Shown here piece by piece: positions 1 through 6,943 of a DNA stretch of 15,649 bases. The stretch is from positions 1-15,649 of the forward strand of contig JAWVFT010000078.1 of NCBI GenBank assembly GCA_033855775.1, written 5' to 3'. The notes below the pieces were generated by a model. It was not told the DNA's origin. It worked only from the letters and a program-made list of their open reading frames with translations, and made no database searches. The DNA comes from DASVTR01 sp033855775 (lineage in GTDB: Bacteria; Acidobacteriota; Blastocatellia; Pyrinomonadales; Pyrinomonadaceae). The stretch's first letter is position 1. Every line of letters starts with the position of its first letter. A program made the position numbers and the translations under genes.

Positions 1-2
1 CA

Positions 3-926
3 ATCAAGCGTTCGGTCGCGGAGACGCAGCGCGTGGCGCAGACGGAAGCGACCGTCCTGCTGCTCGGCGAATCGGGGACGGGCAAGGAGTTGTTCGCCCT
101 CGCCGTCCATCATCTCAGCCCGCGCCGCGAGCAGCCCTTCGTCGCCATCAACTGCGCGGCGATTCCCGAAACCTTAATCGAGAACGAACTCTTCGGCCAC
201 GAGCGCGGCGCCTTCACAGGCGCGACCGACCGGCGGCAGGGAAAGTTTGAACTCGCCGGCGGCGGCACGGTCTTCCTAGACGAGATTGGCGAACTGCCGC
301 TCAACGTGCAGGGCAAACTGCTGCGGGCCATCGAAGAGAAGATGGTTGACCGCATCGGCGGGCGCGCTCCCGTGCCGGTTGACGTGCGCGTCGTCGCCGC
401 CACCAACAAGGACTTGCACGCGGCGGTCGAGAACGGGGAGTTTCGGCGCGACCTCTTCTTTCGTCTCGCGGTCTTCCTCGTCGAGATTCCGCCTTTGCGC
501 GAGCGCGGCGATGATGTCCTTTTGCTCGCGCGCCACTTCGCCGCCAAGCTCGGCAAAGAACTGCGCGGGCGCGAAGCCGTGTTGAGTGAAGCCAGCCTTG
601 CCGCCCTGCGCGCTCACTCTTGGCCGGGCAACGTGCGCGAGCTTCAGAATGTGATTGAGCGCGCCTGCATTCTCGCGGACGATTTGACGCTTGAGCCGCC
701 GGACTTAGGCTTGCTGCGCAAGAGCGCGACCGCGCCCGACATGCTCCAAGGCTTTGACCTTTCCGGCACGCTCGGCGAAGCAGCCGAACGCGCCGCGCGC
801 ATAGTCGAACGTCGCAAGATTGCCGAAGCCGTCAAGGCCCAGGACGGCAACAAGACGCGCGCCGCCGAAGCCCTCGGCGTCAGCTATAAAACGCTGCTCA
901 CGAAGATTAAAGACTACGAGTTGTAA
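3..926 (+). CDS. Sigma-54-dependent transcriptional regulator (NtrC/AtoC family), 5' end missing
   Basis: This is an enhancer-binding activator that uses ATP hydrolysis to open promoters bound by sigma-54 RNA polymerase. The reading frame runs in from the window edge, so the N-terminal sensory or receiver domain and the first few AAA+ residues are missing; a GTG at 33 lies inside the domain and is not the real start. The 307 visible residues carry Walker A GESGTGKE (22-29), the sigma-54 contact loop GAFTGA (69-74), Walker B (FLDEIGEL), the sensor region VRVVAATNKDL, the arginine-finger region LFFRLAVF..PPLRERGDD and sensor II WPGNVREL. The last 40 residues form a Fis-type helix-turn-helix (NKTRAAEALGVSYKTLLTKI). 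All key ATPase residues are present. murJ begins 39 bp downstream, so they may be co-transcribed. The signal sensed cannot be told from this fragment. A PrsR-like role in PEP-CTERM control is conceivable but unsupported. Confidence 0.95.
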   Translation: MKRSVAETQRVAQTEATVLLLGESGTGKELFALAVHHLSPRREQPFVAINCAAIPETLIENELFGHERGAFTGATDRRQGKFELAGGGTVFLDEIGELPLNVQGKLLRAIEEKMVDRIGGRAPVPVDVRVVAATNKDLHAAVENGEFRRDLFFRLAVFLVEIPPLRERGDDVLLLARHFAAKLGKELRGREAVLSEASLAALRAHSWPGNVRELQNVIERACILADDLTLEPPDLGLLRKSATAPDMLQGFDLSGTLGEAAERAARIVERRKIAEAVKAQDGNKTRAAEALGVSYKTLLTKIKDYEL

Positions 927-965
927 CGCGCGCGAGACTAAACAGCAGAGAGCGAAACGCACACT

Positions 966-2783
966 TTGAGCGAACCCACACGAGACGGGCAGCCGCCCGA
1001 CGAAGCAGCATCCGGCGATAGACCGCAAGCAGCCGGCGAAGCGCGGCGGCCATCAACGATTGAAGAGACGACGGAGCATGAAGACGCCGGCGTCGTCGCG
1101 GGCGAAACGAACGTGCCCGTCGGAGCGGTCGAGGGCGAGAGCCTCGGCGAGCAGCAGACCGCGCGCCGCCGCAGGCATGAAGGCAGCACGGGCAAGTTCG
1201 CGTTTCTCGTCGGCGCAGGGATTTTGTTGAGCCGCATCGTTGGCCTCATACGCCTGCGCGTCTTCGCTTACTACTTCGGCAACTCCGCCGCCAAGGATGC
1301 TTTCGACGCGGCCTTTCGCATCCCGAATTTTCTACAGAACGTCTTCGGCGAAGGCGCGCTCTCGGCCTCCTTCATTCCAGTCTACGCAGGGCTGCTGGCC
1401 CGCGATGACGACAAAGAAGCGACGCGCGTGGCGAGCGCGGTTCTAAGTTTGCTCGCCCTCGTCACGTCCCTGCTCGTGCTGGCCGGAGTTCTCTTAACGC
1501 CGTATCTGATTGACGCCATCGCGCCCGGCTTCAACGGAGAGAAACGCGAGTTGACCATCCGGCTCGTCAAGATTCTCTTCCCCGGCGCGGGCCTGCTGGT
1601 GCTCTCGGCATGGTGTCTCGGCGTGCTCAACAGCCACCGCCGCTTCTTTCTCTCCTACACCGCGCCCGTCATCTGGAACGTGACCATCATCGCGTCGCTC
1701 CTCTGGTCCGGCGGGCGCATCCATCAGACAGACCCCGCGCGCCTCGAACAGTTTCAATTCGGCTTGGCGGAGATCGCGGCATGGGCTTCCGTCGTCGGCA
1801 GCGCGCTGCAATTCGGCGTCCAACTTCCAACCGTGCTGCGCCTGGTCAAGGGCTTGCGCCCCGTTCTCGATACAGCGAGCAAGAGCGTGCGCACGGTGGT
1901 CAGGAATTTCTTTCCGGTCTTCTTCAGTCGCGGCGTCGTGCAGATTAGCGCTTACGTTGACTCGCTGCTCGCCAGCCTGCTGCCGACCGGAGCCGTCTCC
2001 GCGCTCAACTTTACGCAGAGCCTTTACACTTTGCCCGTCAGCCTCTTCGGCATGTCCGTCTCGGCGGCTGAACTGCCCGCGATGTCGAGCGCGTCCGGCA
2101 CGCCCGACGAGATTAACGTCCAACTGCGCCGCCGCCTCAATGCCGGCCTCCGGCAGATTGCTTTCTTCATCGTCCCGTCGGCGATGGGATTCCTCGCGCT
2201 CGGCGACGTGATGGCGGGCGTGCTTTTTCAAACGGGCGAGTTCAAGCGCGGCGACACGATTTACGTCTGGGGCATCCTCGCGGGCTCGACCATCGGATTG
2301 CTCGCCTCCACGCTCGGTCGTCTCTACGCCTCGACTTACTACGCGCTGCACGACACGCGCACGCCTTTGCTCTACGCCGTCATCCGCGTGATTCTGACGA
2401 CGGGCCTCGGCTACCTGTGCGCGATTCCGCTGCCGCCGCTGCTCGGCATCGAGGCTCGTTGGGGCGTGGCGGGGCTGACGGCCTCGGCGGGCCTGGCCGG
2501 GTGGGTCGAGTTCATACTGCTGCGCCGCTCGCTCAATCGCCGCATCGGCACGACGGGCCTGCCCGTCTCCTTCATGGCCAAGCTCTGGTTAGGCGCAGCC
2601 GTCGGCGCGGGCGTCGCATGGGCCATCAAGTTGCTGCTCGGCGCGCGACATCCGGCCATCATTGCTGCCCTCGTGCTCATCCCTTACGGTCTCGTTTACT
2701 TCGGCGTCACTTCCGCCATGAGACTGCCCGAAGCGCAAACGGTCGTCGGTCGCTTCACAAGGCTGCTGAAACGGCGACGTTGA
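966..2783 (+). CDS. murJ: Lipid II flippase MurJ (MviN family)
   Basis: MurJ moves the peptidoglycan precursor lipid II across the inner membrane. The 605-residue protein has the family start of the membrane core (LVGAGILLSRIVGLIRLRVFAYYFG), followed by the typical AFRIPNFLQNVFGEGALSASFIPVY segment, and many further hydrophobic helices of the MATE/MOP fold through to the C-terminus (SAMRLPEAQTVVGRF). The start is uncertain: TTG at 966 has a purine-rich AGAGAG 13 bp upstream, while GTG at 1113 in the same frame would remove about 49 residues. From TTG 966 there is a hydrophilic, acidic N-terminal extension of about 75 residues before the first helix, which explains a length above the common 510-550. 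It follows the sigma-54 regulator by 39 bp. No convincing intrinsic terminator follows, although a T8 run preceded by GC-rich sequence lies at about 2836-2868. Confidence 0.95.
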   Translation: MSEPTRDGQPPDEAASGDRPQAAGEARRPSTIEETTEHEDAGVVAGETNVPVGAVEGESLGEQQTARRRRHEGSTGKFAFLVGAGILLSRIVGLIRLRVFAYYFGNSAAKDAFDAAFRIPNFLQNVFGEGALSASFIPVYAGLLARDDDKEATRVASAVLSLLALVTSLLVLAGVLLTPYLIDAIAPGFNGEKRELTIRLVKILFPGAGLLVLSAWCLGVLNSHRRFFLSYTAPVIWNVTIIASLLWSGGRIHQTDPARLEQFQFGLAEIAAWASVVGSALQFGVQLPTVLRLVKGLRPVLDTASKSVRTVVRNFFPVFFSRGVVQISAYVDSLLASLLPTGAVSALNFTQSLYTLPVSLFGMSVSAAELPAMSSASGTPDEINVQLRRRLNAGLRQIAFFIVPSAMGFLALGDVMAGVLFQTGEFKRGDTIYVWGILAGSTIGLLASTLGRLYASTYYALHDTRTPLLYAVIRVILTTGLGYLCAIPLPPLLGIEARWGVAGLTASAGLAGWVEFILLRRSLNRRIGTTGLPVSFMAKLWLGAAVGAGVAWAIKLLLGARHPAIIAALVLIPYGLVYFGVTSAMRLPEAQTVVGRFTRLLKRRR

Positions 2784-2924
2784 CGGCGAAGATGTCAACC
2801 AGCAAATAAGCCATCGGTCATAAGAATAATTCGCAGGGCCGCGCCGCTCAATTCACTTCTTTTTTTTGAAAACAGCGTGGCATTGAGCCTTTCTTCCATC
2901 AAGCGTGAAAAAAAGGAAATTGTA

Positions 2925-2979
2925 GGAGCCGCAGGGAAAGCCCAACGGCTCCGGCCTTCAAGAGTTTCAAAATGAAGGC
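2925..2979 (+). promoter_or_regulatory. Tandem hairpins in the leader of the PEP-CTERM gene
   Basis: Two adjoining stem-loops lie 41-95 bp upstream of the PEP-CTERM start. The first has outer arms GGAGCCG (2925-2931) and CGGCTCC (2946-2952), then an inner GGG/CCC stem (2934-2936, 2941-2943) with AAAG loop and a small internal loop CA/AA. The second has arms GCCTTCA (2954-2960) and TGAAGGC (2973-2979). They leave the ribosome binding site (AGAGGG, 3005-3010) free. Possible roles are an RNA regulatory element, a processing site, or a leftover terminator of murJ. It does not match a c-di-GMP-I riboswitch well enough to be named. Confidence 0.45.
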
Positions 2980-3019
2980 TTTCCACCAACAACCAAATTG
3001 AAGCAGAGGGCGTTTGAAG

Positions 3020-3721
3020 ATGAGAAGCCAAGTATCGAAGCTGACACTGTTTTTGGGAGCATTAGTCATTCTGGGCCTGAGCGGAGCGAGCGCGCGGGCC
3101 GACATCGTTTACATTCCGGGCGCGACCGCTCCCGCCGGAGGCGTCGGGCATACGCCCGAATCCATTCTTTCGGTTCAATCGCCGGGCAACACCAGCAACG
3201 CCGCCGGAGGCGTCAGGTGGAGCGGCAGCAATGACGTTTTGAGCGGCGACGCGAAGCAGGGTGAACACACCAAGACGCTGACGTTCGCGCAAGCCGGAGT
3301 GACAAACGCGGGTCAAATTCGCATCTTCATGGACATCGAAGACCCGGACAACGACCTCGTGCTCAACCAGTTGGTGCTGACCGCTTACGGTGCCAACGGC
3401 CAAATTCTCTTTCAGGGCAGCTACACGGCTGGCCCGACGTTCTTCTCCGAAAACGGCAGCGGGCAGGGCCACGGGGATTACGTCTTCGGGCTAACTGCCG
3501 ACCAGGCGGCGCAGTTGCAGGCAGCCTATCAGGCCAACCCGAATCTGCGGCTCGGACTCTTTGCCAGCACGAGCGACGACACAGGCTCGTTCACCAACTT
3601 CAAAATCGGCCAGGGCCCGTCGGCGCCCGTTCCCGAACCGGCGACGATGTTTCTGCTCGGCACAGGTTTGGCGGGCGTCGCGGCTAAGATACGCAAACGC
3701 CGCAAAGCTCAAGCAGAATAG
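3020..3721 (+). CDS. PEP-CTERM sorting domain protein, secreted
   Basis: A 233-residue exported protein of unknown function carrying the PEP-CTERM tail that exosortase recognises and processes; such proteins usually go to the surface or extracellular matrix. Residues 1-27 are a signal peptide with a hydrophobic core and Ala-Arg-Ala cleavage site before DIVYIP. The C-terminal 31 residues start PVPEPATMFLLGTGLAGVAA and finish with a basic cluster KIRKRRK, giving PEP motif, membrane helix and positive tail in the right order. The middle is low in Cys and rich in Gly, Asn, Ser and Thr, and looks like a beta-sandwich type domain; I do not recognise its family. ATG 3020 is chosen because AGAGGG lies 9 bp upstream; a TTG two codons earlier (3014) is the alternative. 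No exosortase gene is in the window. A motif CGCCGGAGGCGTC occurs twice in the 5' part of the gene. Confidence 0.93.
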   Translation: MRSQVSKLTLFLGALVILGLSGASARADIVYIPGATAPAGGVGHTPESILSVQSPGNTSNAAGGVRWSGSNDVLSGDAKQGEHTKTLTFAQAGVTNAGQIRIFMDIEDPDNDLVLNQLVLTAYGANGQILFQGSYTAGPTFFSENGSGQGHGDYVFGLTADQAAQLQAAYQANPNLRLGLFASTSDDTGSFTNFKIGQGPSAPVPEPATMFLLGTGLAGVAAKIRKRRKAQAE

Positions 3722-3745
3722 CTCTCTTTCTTTCGGTTGAACTGC

Positions 3746-3833
3746 CGCGCGCCGCTGTGGCGCGCGACGCCGGAGAAATTTCGACCTCTCCAAACGAGAC
3801 GGAGCGCGGCGATGGCTGTGCTCCGTCTCGTTT
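3746..3833 (+). terminator. Two consecutive strong hairpins after the PEP-CTERM gene
   Basis: The first hairpin has 8-bp arms CGCGCGCC (3746-3753) and GGCGCGCG (3759-3766) with a 5-nt loop. The second has perfect 14-bp arms AAACGAGACGGAGC (3792-3805) and GCTCCGTCTCGTTT (3820-3833) with a 14-nt loop. They lie 24-112 bp after the stop codon and are likely to end the transcript, although no long T run follows. The second could also act in both directions. Confidence 0.65.
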
Positions 3834-4012
3834 GCTCGTTTGCCCGCCTAAGCCGCTGAAATTACTCTGTAAAAAACTATCTTTTCTTTCCTGCAAATTT
3901 TCTGGAAAGGGCGCGGCATTCAAACTTTACTGTCATCACAACGAAGGAACCCGGTTGGCGAGCGCAGCGGCAGGCAGGCGGCGAGGAAGACAAAAGGCGA
4001 GTGGCGAAAGCG

Positions 4013-4038
4013 GAAGGGATTGACCCTTCTTTTTTTTT
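4013..4038 (+). terminator. Intrinsic terminator
   Basis: Stem GAAGGG (4013-4018), loop ATTGA, stem CCCTTC (4024-4029), then nine T (4030-4038). This is a textbook Rho-independent layout. It sits about 290 bp after the PEP-CTERM stop and 62 bp before nnr, so it either ends an unannotated transcript or acts as a second stop for upstream readthrough. Confidence 0.7.
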
Positions 4039-4063
4039 GCCCTTCGCCTTTTCCCTTTTCACT

Positions 4064-4093
4064 TTGCCTTTCGGGGGCTTCTCTCTTTATCAT
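4064..4093 (+). promoter_or_regulatory. Candidate promoter of nnr, possibly leaderless
   Basis: A -35-like TTGCCT (4064-4069), an 18-bp gap and a -10-like TATCAT (4088-4093) lie just before nnr. The ATG at 4101 follows the -10 by only 7 bp, which is where transcription should begin, and no Shine-Dalgarno sequence is visible. This fits a leaderless mRNA. Confidence 0.45.
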
Positions 4094-4100
4094 CCGTAAT

Positions 4101-5774
4101 ATGCAGCGAGTGATTTCAGCGGCCTTGATGCGGGAGATTGACCGCCTGACGGCGGAGCGTTTTGCCACGCCGACGCTGTTGCTGATGGAAGCGGCTGCGG
4201 CTGCGGCTTTGCAGGCGATGGCGGCGCGCTGCGGCGGCTCAATCGAAGGCAAGCGGATACGCATTCTCTGCGGGCGCGGCAATAACGGCGGCGATGGCGC
4301 GGCCCTTGCTCGCGCCTGCTGGCTGGCGGGGGCGCGCGTGGATGTGGTTCTCTTCGGGCGCGTTGACGAAACAAAGGGCGATGCGCGCGTCAACTTTGAG
4401 ATGGCGCGTCGTCTGAGCAGCTTCGAGGCGGGTTCAAGAACGCTGCCGCCGCCGCTCACGTTCGTCGAATGCGGGACGTTGGCCGAATGGGAAGAGGTAG
4501 CTGGCACGCGTCATAGCCACGACATCATCGTTGACGCGCTGTTCGGCACGGGCTTGACGCGCCCGCTCGCTGGCCTTCACGAGCAGGTGGTCGAGCACAT
4601 CGCTTTGATGCGCGAGGCGCGGGAACGCTCGCGCACGCTTGCGCCTTTAATCGTCTCGCTGGATTTGCCTTCGGGGTTGAACGCGGATTCGGCGGCAGTG
4701 ACGGGCGAGACTGTGCGCGCAGACTTGACCGTCACCTTCACAGCGCCGAAGCCGGCCAACGTGCTGCCGCCCGCGTCGCACTACGGCGGCCAACTCGTCG
4801 TCGCGGCCATCGGCTCGCCGCCCGTCCTGCTCGAAGCGAGCCACACGCAACTCTTCGTCACCGAAGAAGAAGATGCGCGCAGCTTTCTCTCGCAGACTCG
4901 TTACACGCCCGACTCTTACAAGAACACGCACGGCCACGCGCTCGTCATAGCGGGTTCGCGCGAGATGACGGGGGCGGCTGTGCTCGCGGCCAACGCGGCG
5001 ATGCTGGCAGGGGCAGGGCTGGTGACGGTCGCCACGCCGACGAGCGCGCAAGCCGCGTTGGCCGCGCAAGCCTTGCCGGAAATCATGACGGCTGCGCTGG
5101 CGGAGACGGAGAGCGGCGCGATCAGCGCGTTGGCCGTCGAGAGAGCTTTGCGATTGATGGAGAAGGCCAGCGTCGTCGCCATCGGCCCCGGCCTGACTGT
5201 GACGGATGAAGGGACGCGTCAATTCGTCCGCGCCATCGTCGAAGGCCGCTCCGCTCCGTTAGTGATTGACGCGGACGCGCTCAACGCGCTCGCTCCGTGG
5301 CCGGAAGAGTTGCGCGGCTCGCCCGAGTTGCCTTTGATACTGACGCCGCATCCGGGCGAGATGGCGCGACTGTGCGGCGCGAGCAGCAAAGCGAGCTTGG
5401 ACGACCGCGTGACGATTGCGCGCGAGTTTGCGGTCAAGCATGCTTTGATACTCGTCTTGAAGGGGACGCGCACGCTCGTCGCTACGCCCGAAGGAAACGT
5501 CTGCATCAATCCGACGGGCAATGCGGGGCTCGGCACGGCTGGCGCGGGCGACACTTTGACGGGCATCATCACGGGCTTTCTGGCGCAGTCCGCAGGCGCT
5601 CTTGGGCGCGAGGCGGACGCGCTGGCGGCGACGGTCGCAGCCGTCTACACGGGCGGGCTGGCGGGCGACATGGCCGCGCGCTCAAAGGGGATGCGCGCGA
5701 TGCTGGCGTCCGACATCGCGAGGCATCTGGGCGAGGCTGTGCGCGCCCTCAACCCTGCGGGAGAGATGCCATGA
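4101..5774 (+). CDS. nnr: Bifunctional NAD(P)H-hydrate repair enzyme (epimerase / ADP-dependent dehydratase)
   Basis: This repairs hydrated NADH and NADPH: the N-terminal YjeF_N domain interconverts R and S forms and the C-terminal ribokinase-like domain dehydrates the S form using ADP. The N-terminal half has GRGNNGGDG (58-66), the fold's nucleotide-site loop, and VDALFGTGL after it. The C-terminal half has the family's GHALVIAGS...GAA segment, LTPHPGEMARL and GNAGLGTAGAGDTLTG, where Asp484 of GAGD is the catalytic residue. At 557 residues it is a full-length fusion of both domains. The frame is open 27 codons further upstream, but that extension begins at a TTG inside a terminator stem, so ATG 4101 is preferred; it gives the usual family start near MREIDRLT. 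The stop overlaps the start of tsaE by ATGA, so the two are translationally coupled, a pairing also known in other bacteria. Confidence 0.95.
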   Translation: MQRVISAALMREIDRLTAERFATPTLLLMEAAAAAALQAMAARCGGSIEGKRIRILCGRGNNGGDGAALARACWLAGARVDVVLFGRVDETKGDARVNFEMARRLSSFEAGSRTLPPPLTFVECGTLAEWEEVAGTRHSHDIIVDALFGTGLTRPLAGLHEQVVEHIALMREARERSRTLAPLIVSLDLPSGLNADSAAVTGETVRADLTVTFTAPKPANVLPPASHYGGQLVVAAIGSPPVLLEASHTQLFVTEEEDARSFLSQTRYTPDSYKNTHGHALVIAGSREMTGAAVLAANAAMLAGAGLVTVATPTSAQAALAAQALPEIMTAALAETESGAISALAVERALRLMEKASVVAIGPGLTVTDEGTRQFVRAIVEGRSAPLVIDADALNALAPWPEELRGSPELPLILTPHPGEMARLCGASSKASLDDRVTIAREFAVKHALILVLKGTRTLVATPEGNVCINPTGNAGLGTAGAGDTLTGIITGFLAQSAGALGREADALAATVAAVYTGGLAGDMAARSKGMRAMLASDIARHLGEAVRALNPAGEMP

Positions 5775-6277
5775 GCGATGATGTCATGAGCGATGTGGGA
5801 GACGGCGCGAGCGCGGCTTCCCTGCTCAAGAGGCTGCCCGTGGGCGAATGGACTTGCCGCAGCGTCGAAGAGACTTTCGCGTTGGGCGAGCGCGTCGGCG
5901 CGTGCTTGAAGGGCGGCGAGATACTGCTGCTCGACGGGCCGCTCGGCGCGGGCAAGACCGTCTTCACGAAGGGCATCGCAAGCTCGCTCGGCCTTGACGC
6001 GGACGACGTGACGAGCCCTTCGTTCACGCTCGTCAATCATTACAGGCAGGCGCGGCTGCCCTTCTATCACATAGACCTCTATCGCTTGAGCGCGGGCGCG
6101 GCGGCGGCGCACGCGGTTGACCTTGACGAGTTGTTGACGGACGAGCGGGCGGTCGTCGTCATCGAATGGGGCGAACGGATGGGCAGGTATCCGCTGCCGC
6201 CGGAGGCCTGGCGCATACACATCGCGGGCGACGGCACGGACGCGCGCCGCATCAACATCCGGCCACTGTCGCCCTGA
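5771..6277 (+). CDS. tsaE: tRNA t6A biosynthesis ATPase TsaE
   Basis: TsaE is the ATPase that, with TsaB and TsaD, makes N6-threonylcarbamoyladenosine at position 37 of ANN-decoding tRNAs in the cytoplasm. The 168-residue protein has the P-loop GPLGAGKT (56-63), the family block TSPSFTLVNHY, the FYHIDLYRL segment and the closing VIEWGER motif. The start ATG 5771 overlaps the nnr stop and has GGGAGAG (5759-5765) 5 bp upstream; a second ATG at 5786 is a possible alternative, leaving a slightly shorter N-terminus. The N-terminal 25 or so residues look like an unconserved extension. TsaB and TsaD are not in the window. Confidence 0.95.
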   Translation: MSDDVMSDVGDGASAASLLKRLPVGEWTCRSVEETFALGERVGACLKGGEILLLDGPLGAGKTVFTKGIASSLGLDADDVTSPSFTLVNHYRQARLPFYHIDLYRLSAGAAAAHAVDLDELLTDERAVVVIEWGERMGRYPLPPEAWRIHIAGDGTDARRINIRPLSP

Positions 6278-6299
6278 GGGGCCGGGCGCGTGCGGAATC

Positions 6300-6308
6300 T
6301 GCTATAAT
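6300..6308 (+). promoter_or_regulatory. Extended -10 promoter of the bacilliredoxin gene
   Basis: TGCTATAAT at 6300-6308 is a perfect -10 hexamer with the TGN extension; there is no good -35 box upstream, as is common for extended -10 promoters. It would give a leader of about 45 nt ending in the AAGGAG ribosome binding site (6344-6349) 9 bp before the ATG. Confidence 0.6.
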
Positions 6309-6358
6309 GTGTGCGAACAATCGAACGGTTCAGGATTCAATGTAAGGAGAAAAAGATA

Positions 6359-6808
6359 ATGCCATATCCAGAAATTATGATTCACTCGATGAGAACGGAA
6401 TTGACGCGGCTCGGCGTTGAAGAGTTAAAGACGCCGGAGCAGGTTGACGCGGCCCTCAAGGAGACGAAGGGGACTGTGATGGTCATCGTCAATTCGGTCT
6501 GCGGTTGCGCGGCGGGCAAGGCGCGTCCCGGCATCGCGCTGGCGCTTGAGCATGGCGTGCGACCGGAGCGCGTCACGACCGTCTTCGCGGGGGCCGACAT
6601 AGAAGCCACCGAACGAGCGCGCGGCTACTTCAAGGGCTTTCGTCCCTCGTCGCCCTCCATCGCCATTCTCAAGGACGGCGAAGTCGTCTACATGATGGAG
6701 CGTCACCAAATCGAGAACAAGTGGCCGCAGCAGATAGCGCAGGAACTAACCACGGCCTTCGACCAACACTGCGCCACACGGCAGGAAGCCGCCACCAACG
6801 TCGGCTAA
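6359..6808 (+). CDS. BrxA/BrxB (YphP/YqiW) family bacilliredoxin
   Basis: A thioredoxin-fold protein of 149 residues. Relatives in Bacillus remove bacillithiol from oxidised protein thiols; in other phyla the thiol partner is less certain. The family opening MPYPEIMIHSMRTELTRLGVEEL is present, and the redox motif Cys48-Gly-Cys50 sits in VNSVCGCAAGKARPG, as in the family. Later blocks PSSPSIAILKDGEVVYMMERHQIE correspond to the cis-Pro strand and final helix. ATG 6359 is chosen on the AAGGAG 9 bp upstream; the frame extends 16 codons further but those match nothing. It is transcribed alone from its own promoter. Length agrees with the family (about 140-150). Whether the host makes bacillithiol cannot be judged from this window. 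Confidence 0.93.
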   Translation: MPYPEIMIHSMRTELTRLGVEELKTPEQVDAALKETKGTVMVIVNSVCGCAAGKARPGIALALEHGVRPERVTTVFAGADIEATERARGYFKGFRPSSPSIAILKDGEVVYMMERHQIENKWPQQIAQELTTAFDQHCATRQEAATNVG

Positions 6809-6830
6809 ATTCAAGTCGGCTAAATTCAAG
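6801..6830 (+). repeat. 15-bp exact tandem duplication over the bacilliredoxin stop codon
   Basis: TCGGCTAAATTCAAG occurs at 6801-6815 and again at 6816-6830. The first copy contains the last codons and TAA of the bacilliredoxin gene; the second runs straight into the heptad inverted repeat. Confidence 0.85.
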
Positions 6831-6927
6831 TCCAAAGTCCAAAGTCAAAGACATGTTCTCTGACCTTGGACTTTGGACTTTGGACTTTGGACCTTGGACT
6901 TATTCTTGACCTTGGACTTTGGACTAT
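6828..6927. repeat. Heptad tandem repeat forming a 19-bp inverted repeat, probable bidirectional terminator
   Basis: Units of GGACTTT run in exact 7-bp phase from 6868 (GGACTTT three times, then GGACCTT and GGACTTA) with further copies to about 6927. Their complement lies on the left, so arms 6828-6846 and 6869-6887 pair perfectly over 19 bp with a 22-nt loop. It sits between two convergent genes (bacilliredoxin and the leftward small protein), and the rightmost copies end in a T run (6926-6931). This fits a terminator for both, built from a short tandem repeat. Confidence 0.7.
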
Positions 6928-6943
6928 TTTTATTGACCGCCGT

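Larger units (their letters stand above)
3834..4100. other. Gene-free interval with heptad-like repeat and possible small RNA
   Basis: No convincing protein gene lies between the PEP-CTERM hairpins and nnr. The first part is AT-richer than its surroundings. A candidate promoter TTGCCC (3840-3845), 17-bp gap, TACTCT (3863-3868) precedes an orphan intrinsic terminator at 4013-4038, so a small RNA of roughly 165 nt is possible. The 3' part (about 3992-4076) has purine-rich sequence followed by pyrimidine-rich units of about 7 bp (TGCCCTT, CGCCTTT, TCCCTTT, TCACTTT); AAAAGGCGA (3992-4000) is complementary to TCGCCTTTT (4044-4052). Confidence 0.4.

Noticed and set aside
2876..2893. Sigma-54 promoter (TGGCAT...) before the PEP-CTERM gene, which would link it to the upstream enhancer-binding regulator
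   Set aside because: The GG element is present but the GC of the -12 box is missing at the required 10-bp spacing.
2925..2979. c-di-GMP-I (GEMM) riboswitch before the PEP-CTERM gene
   Set aside because: An AAAGCC-like core and GC-rich stems are reminiscent, but the required GACGCAAAGCC core and the second helix receptor sequence are not present.
3757..4023. 88-codon open frame in the interval before nnr
   Set aside because: It begins inside a hairpin, crosses a palindrome and terminator, and has unlike composition and no ribosome binding site.
4020..4100. 27-residue N-terminal extension of Nnr from TTG 4020
   Set aside because: The TTG lies in the loop of an intrinsic terminator and the extension crosses its T run; family proteins begin near the ATG at 4101.
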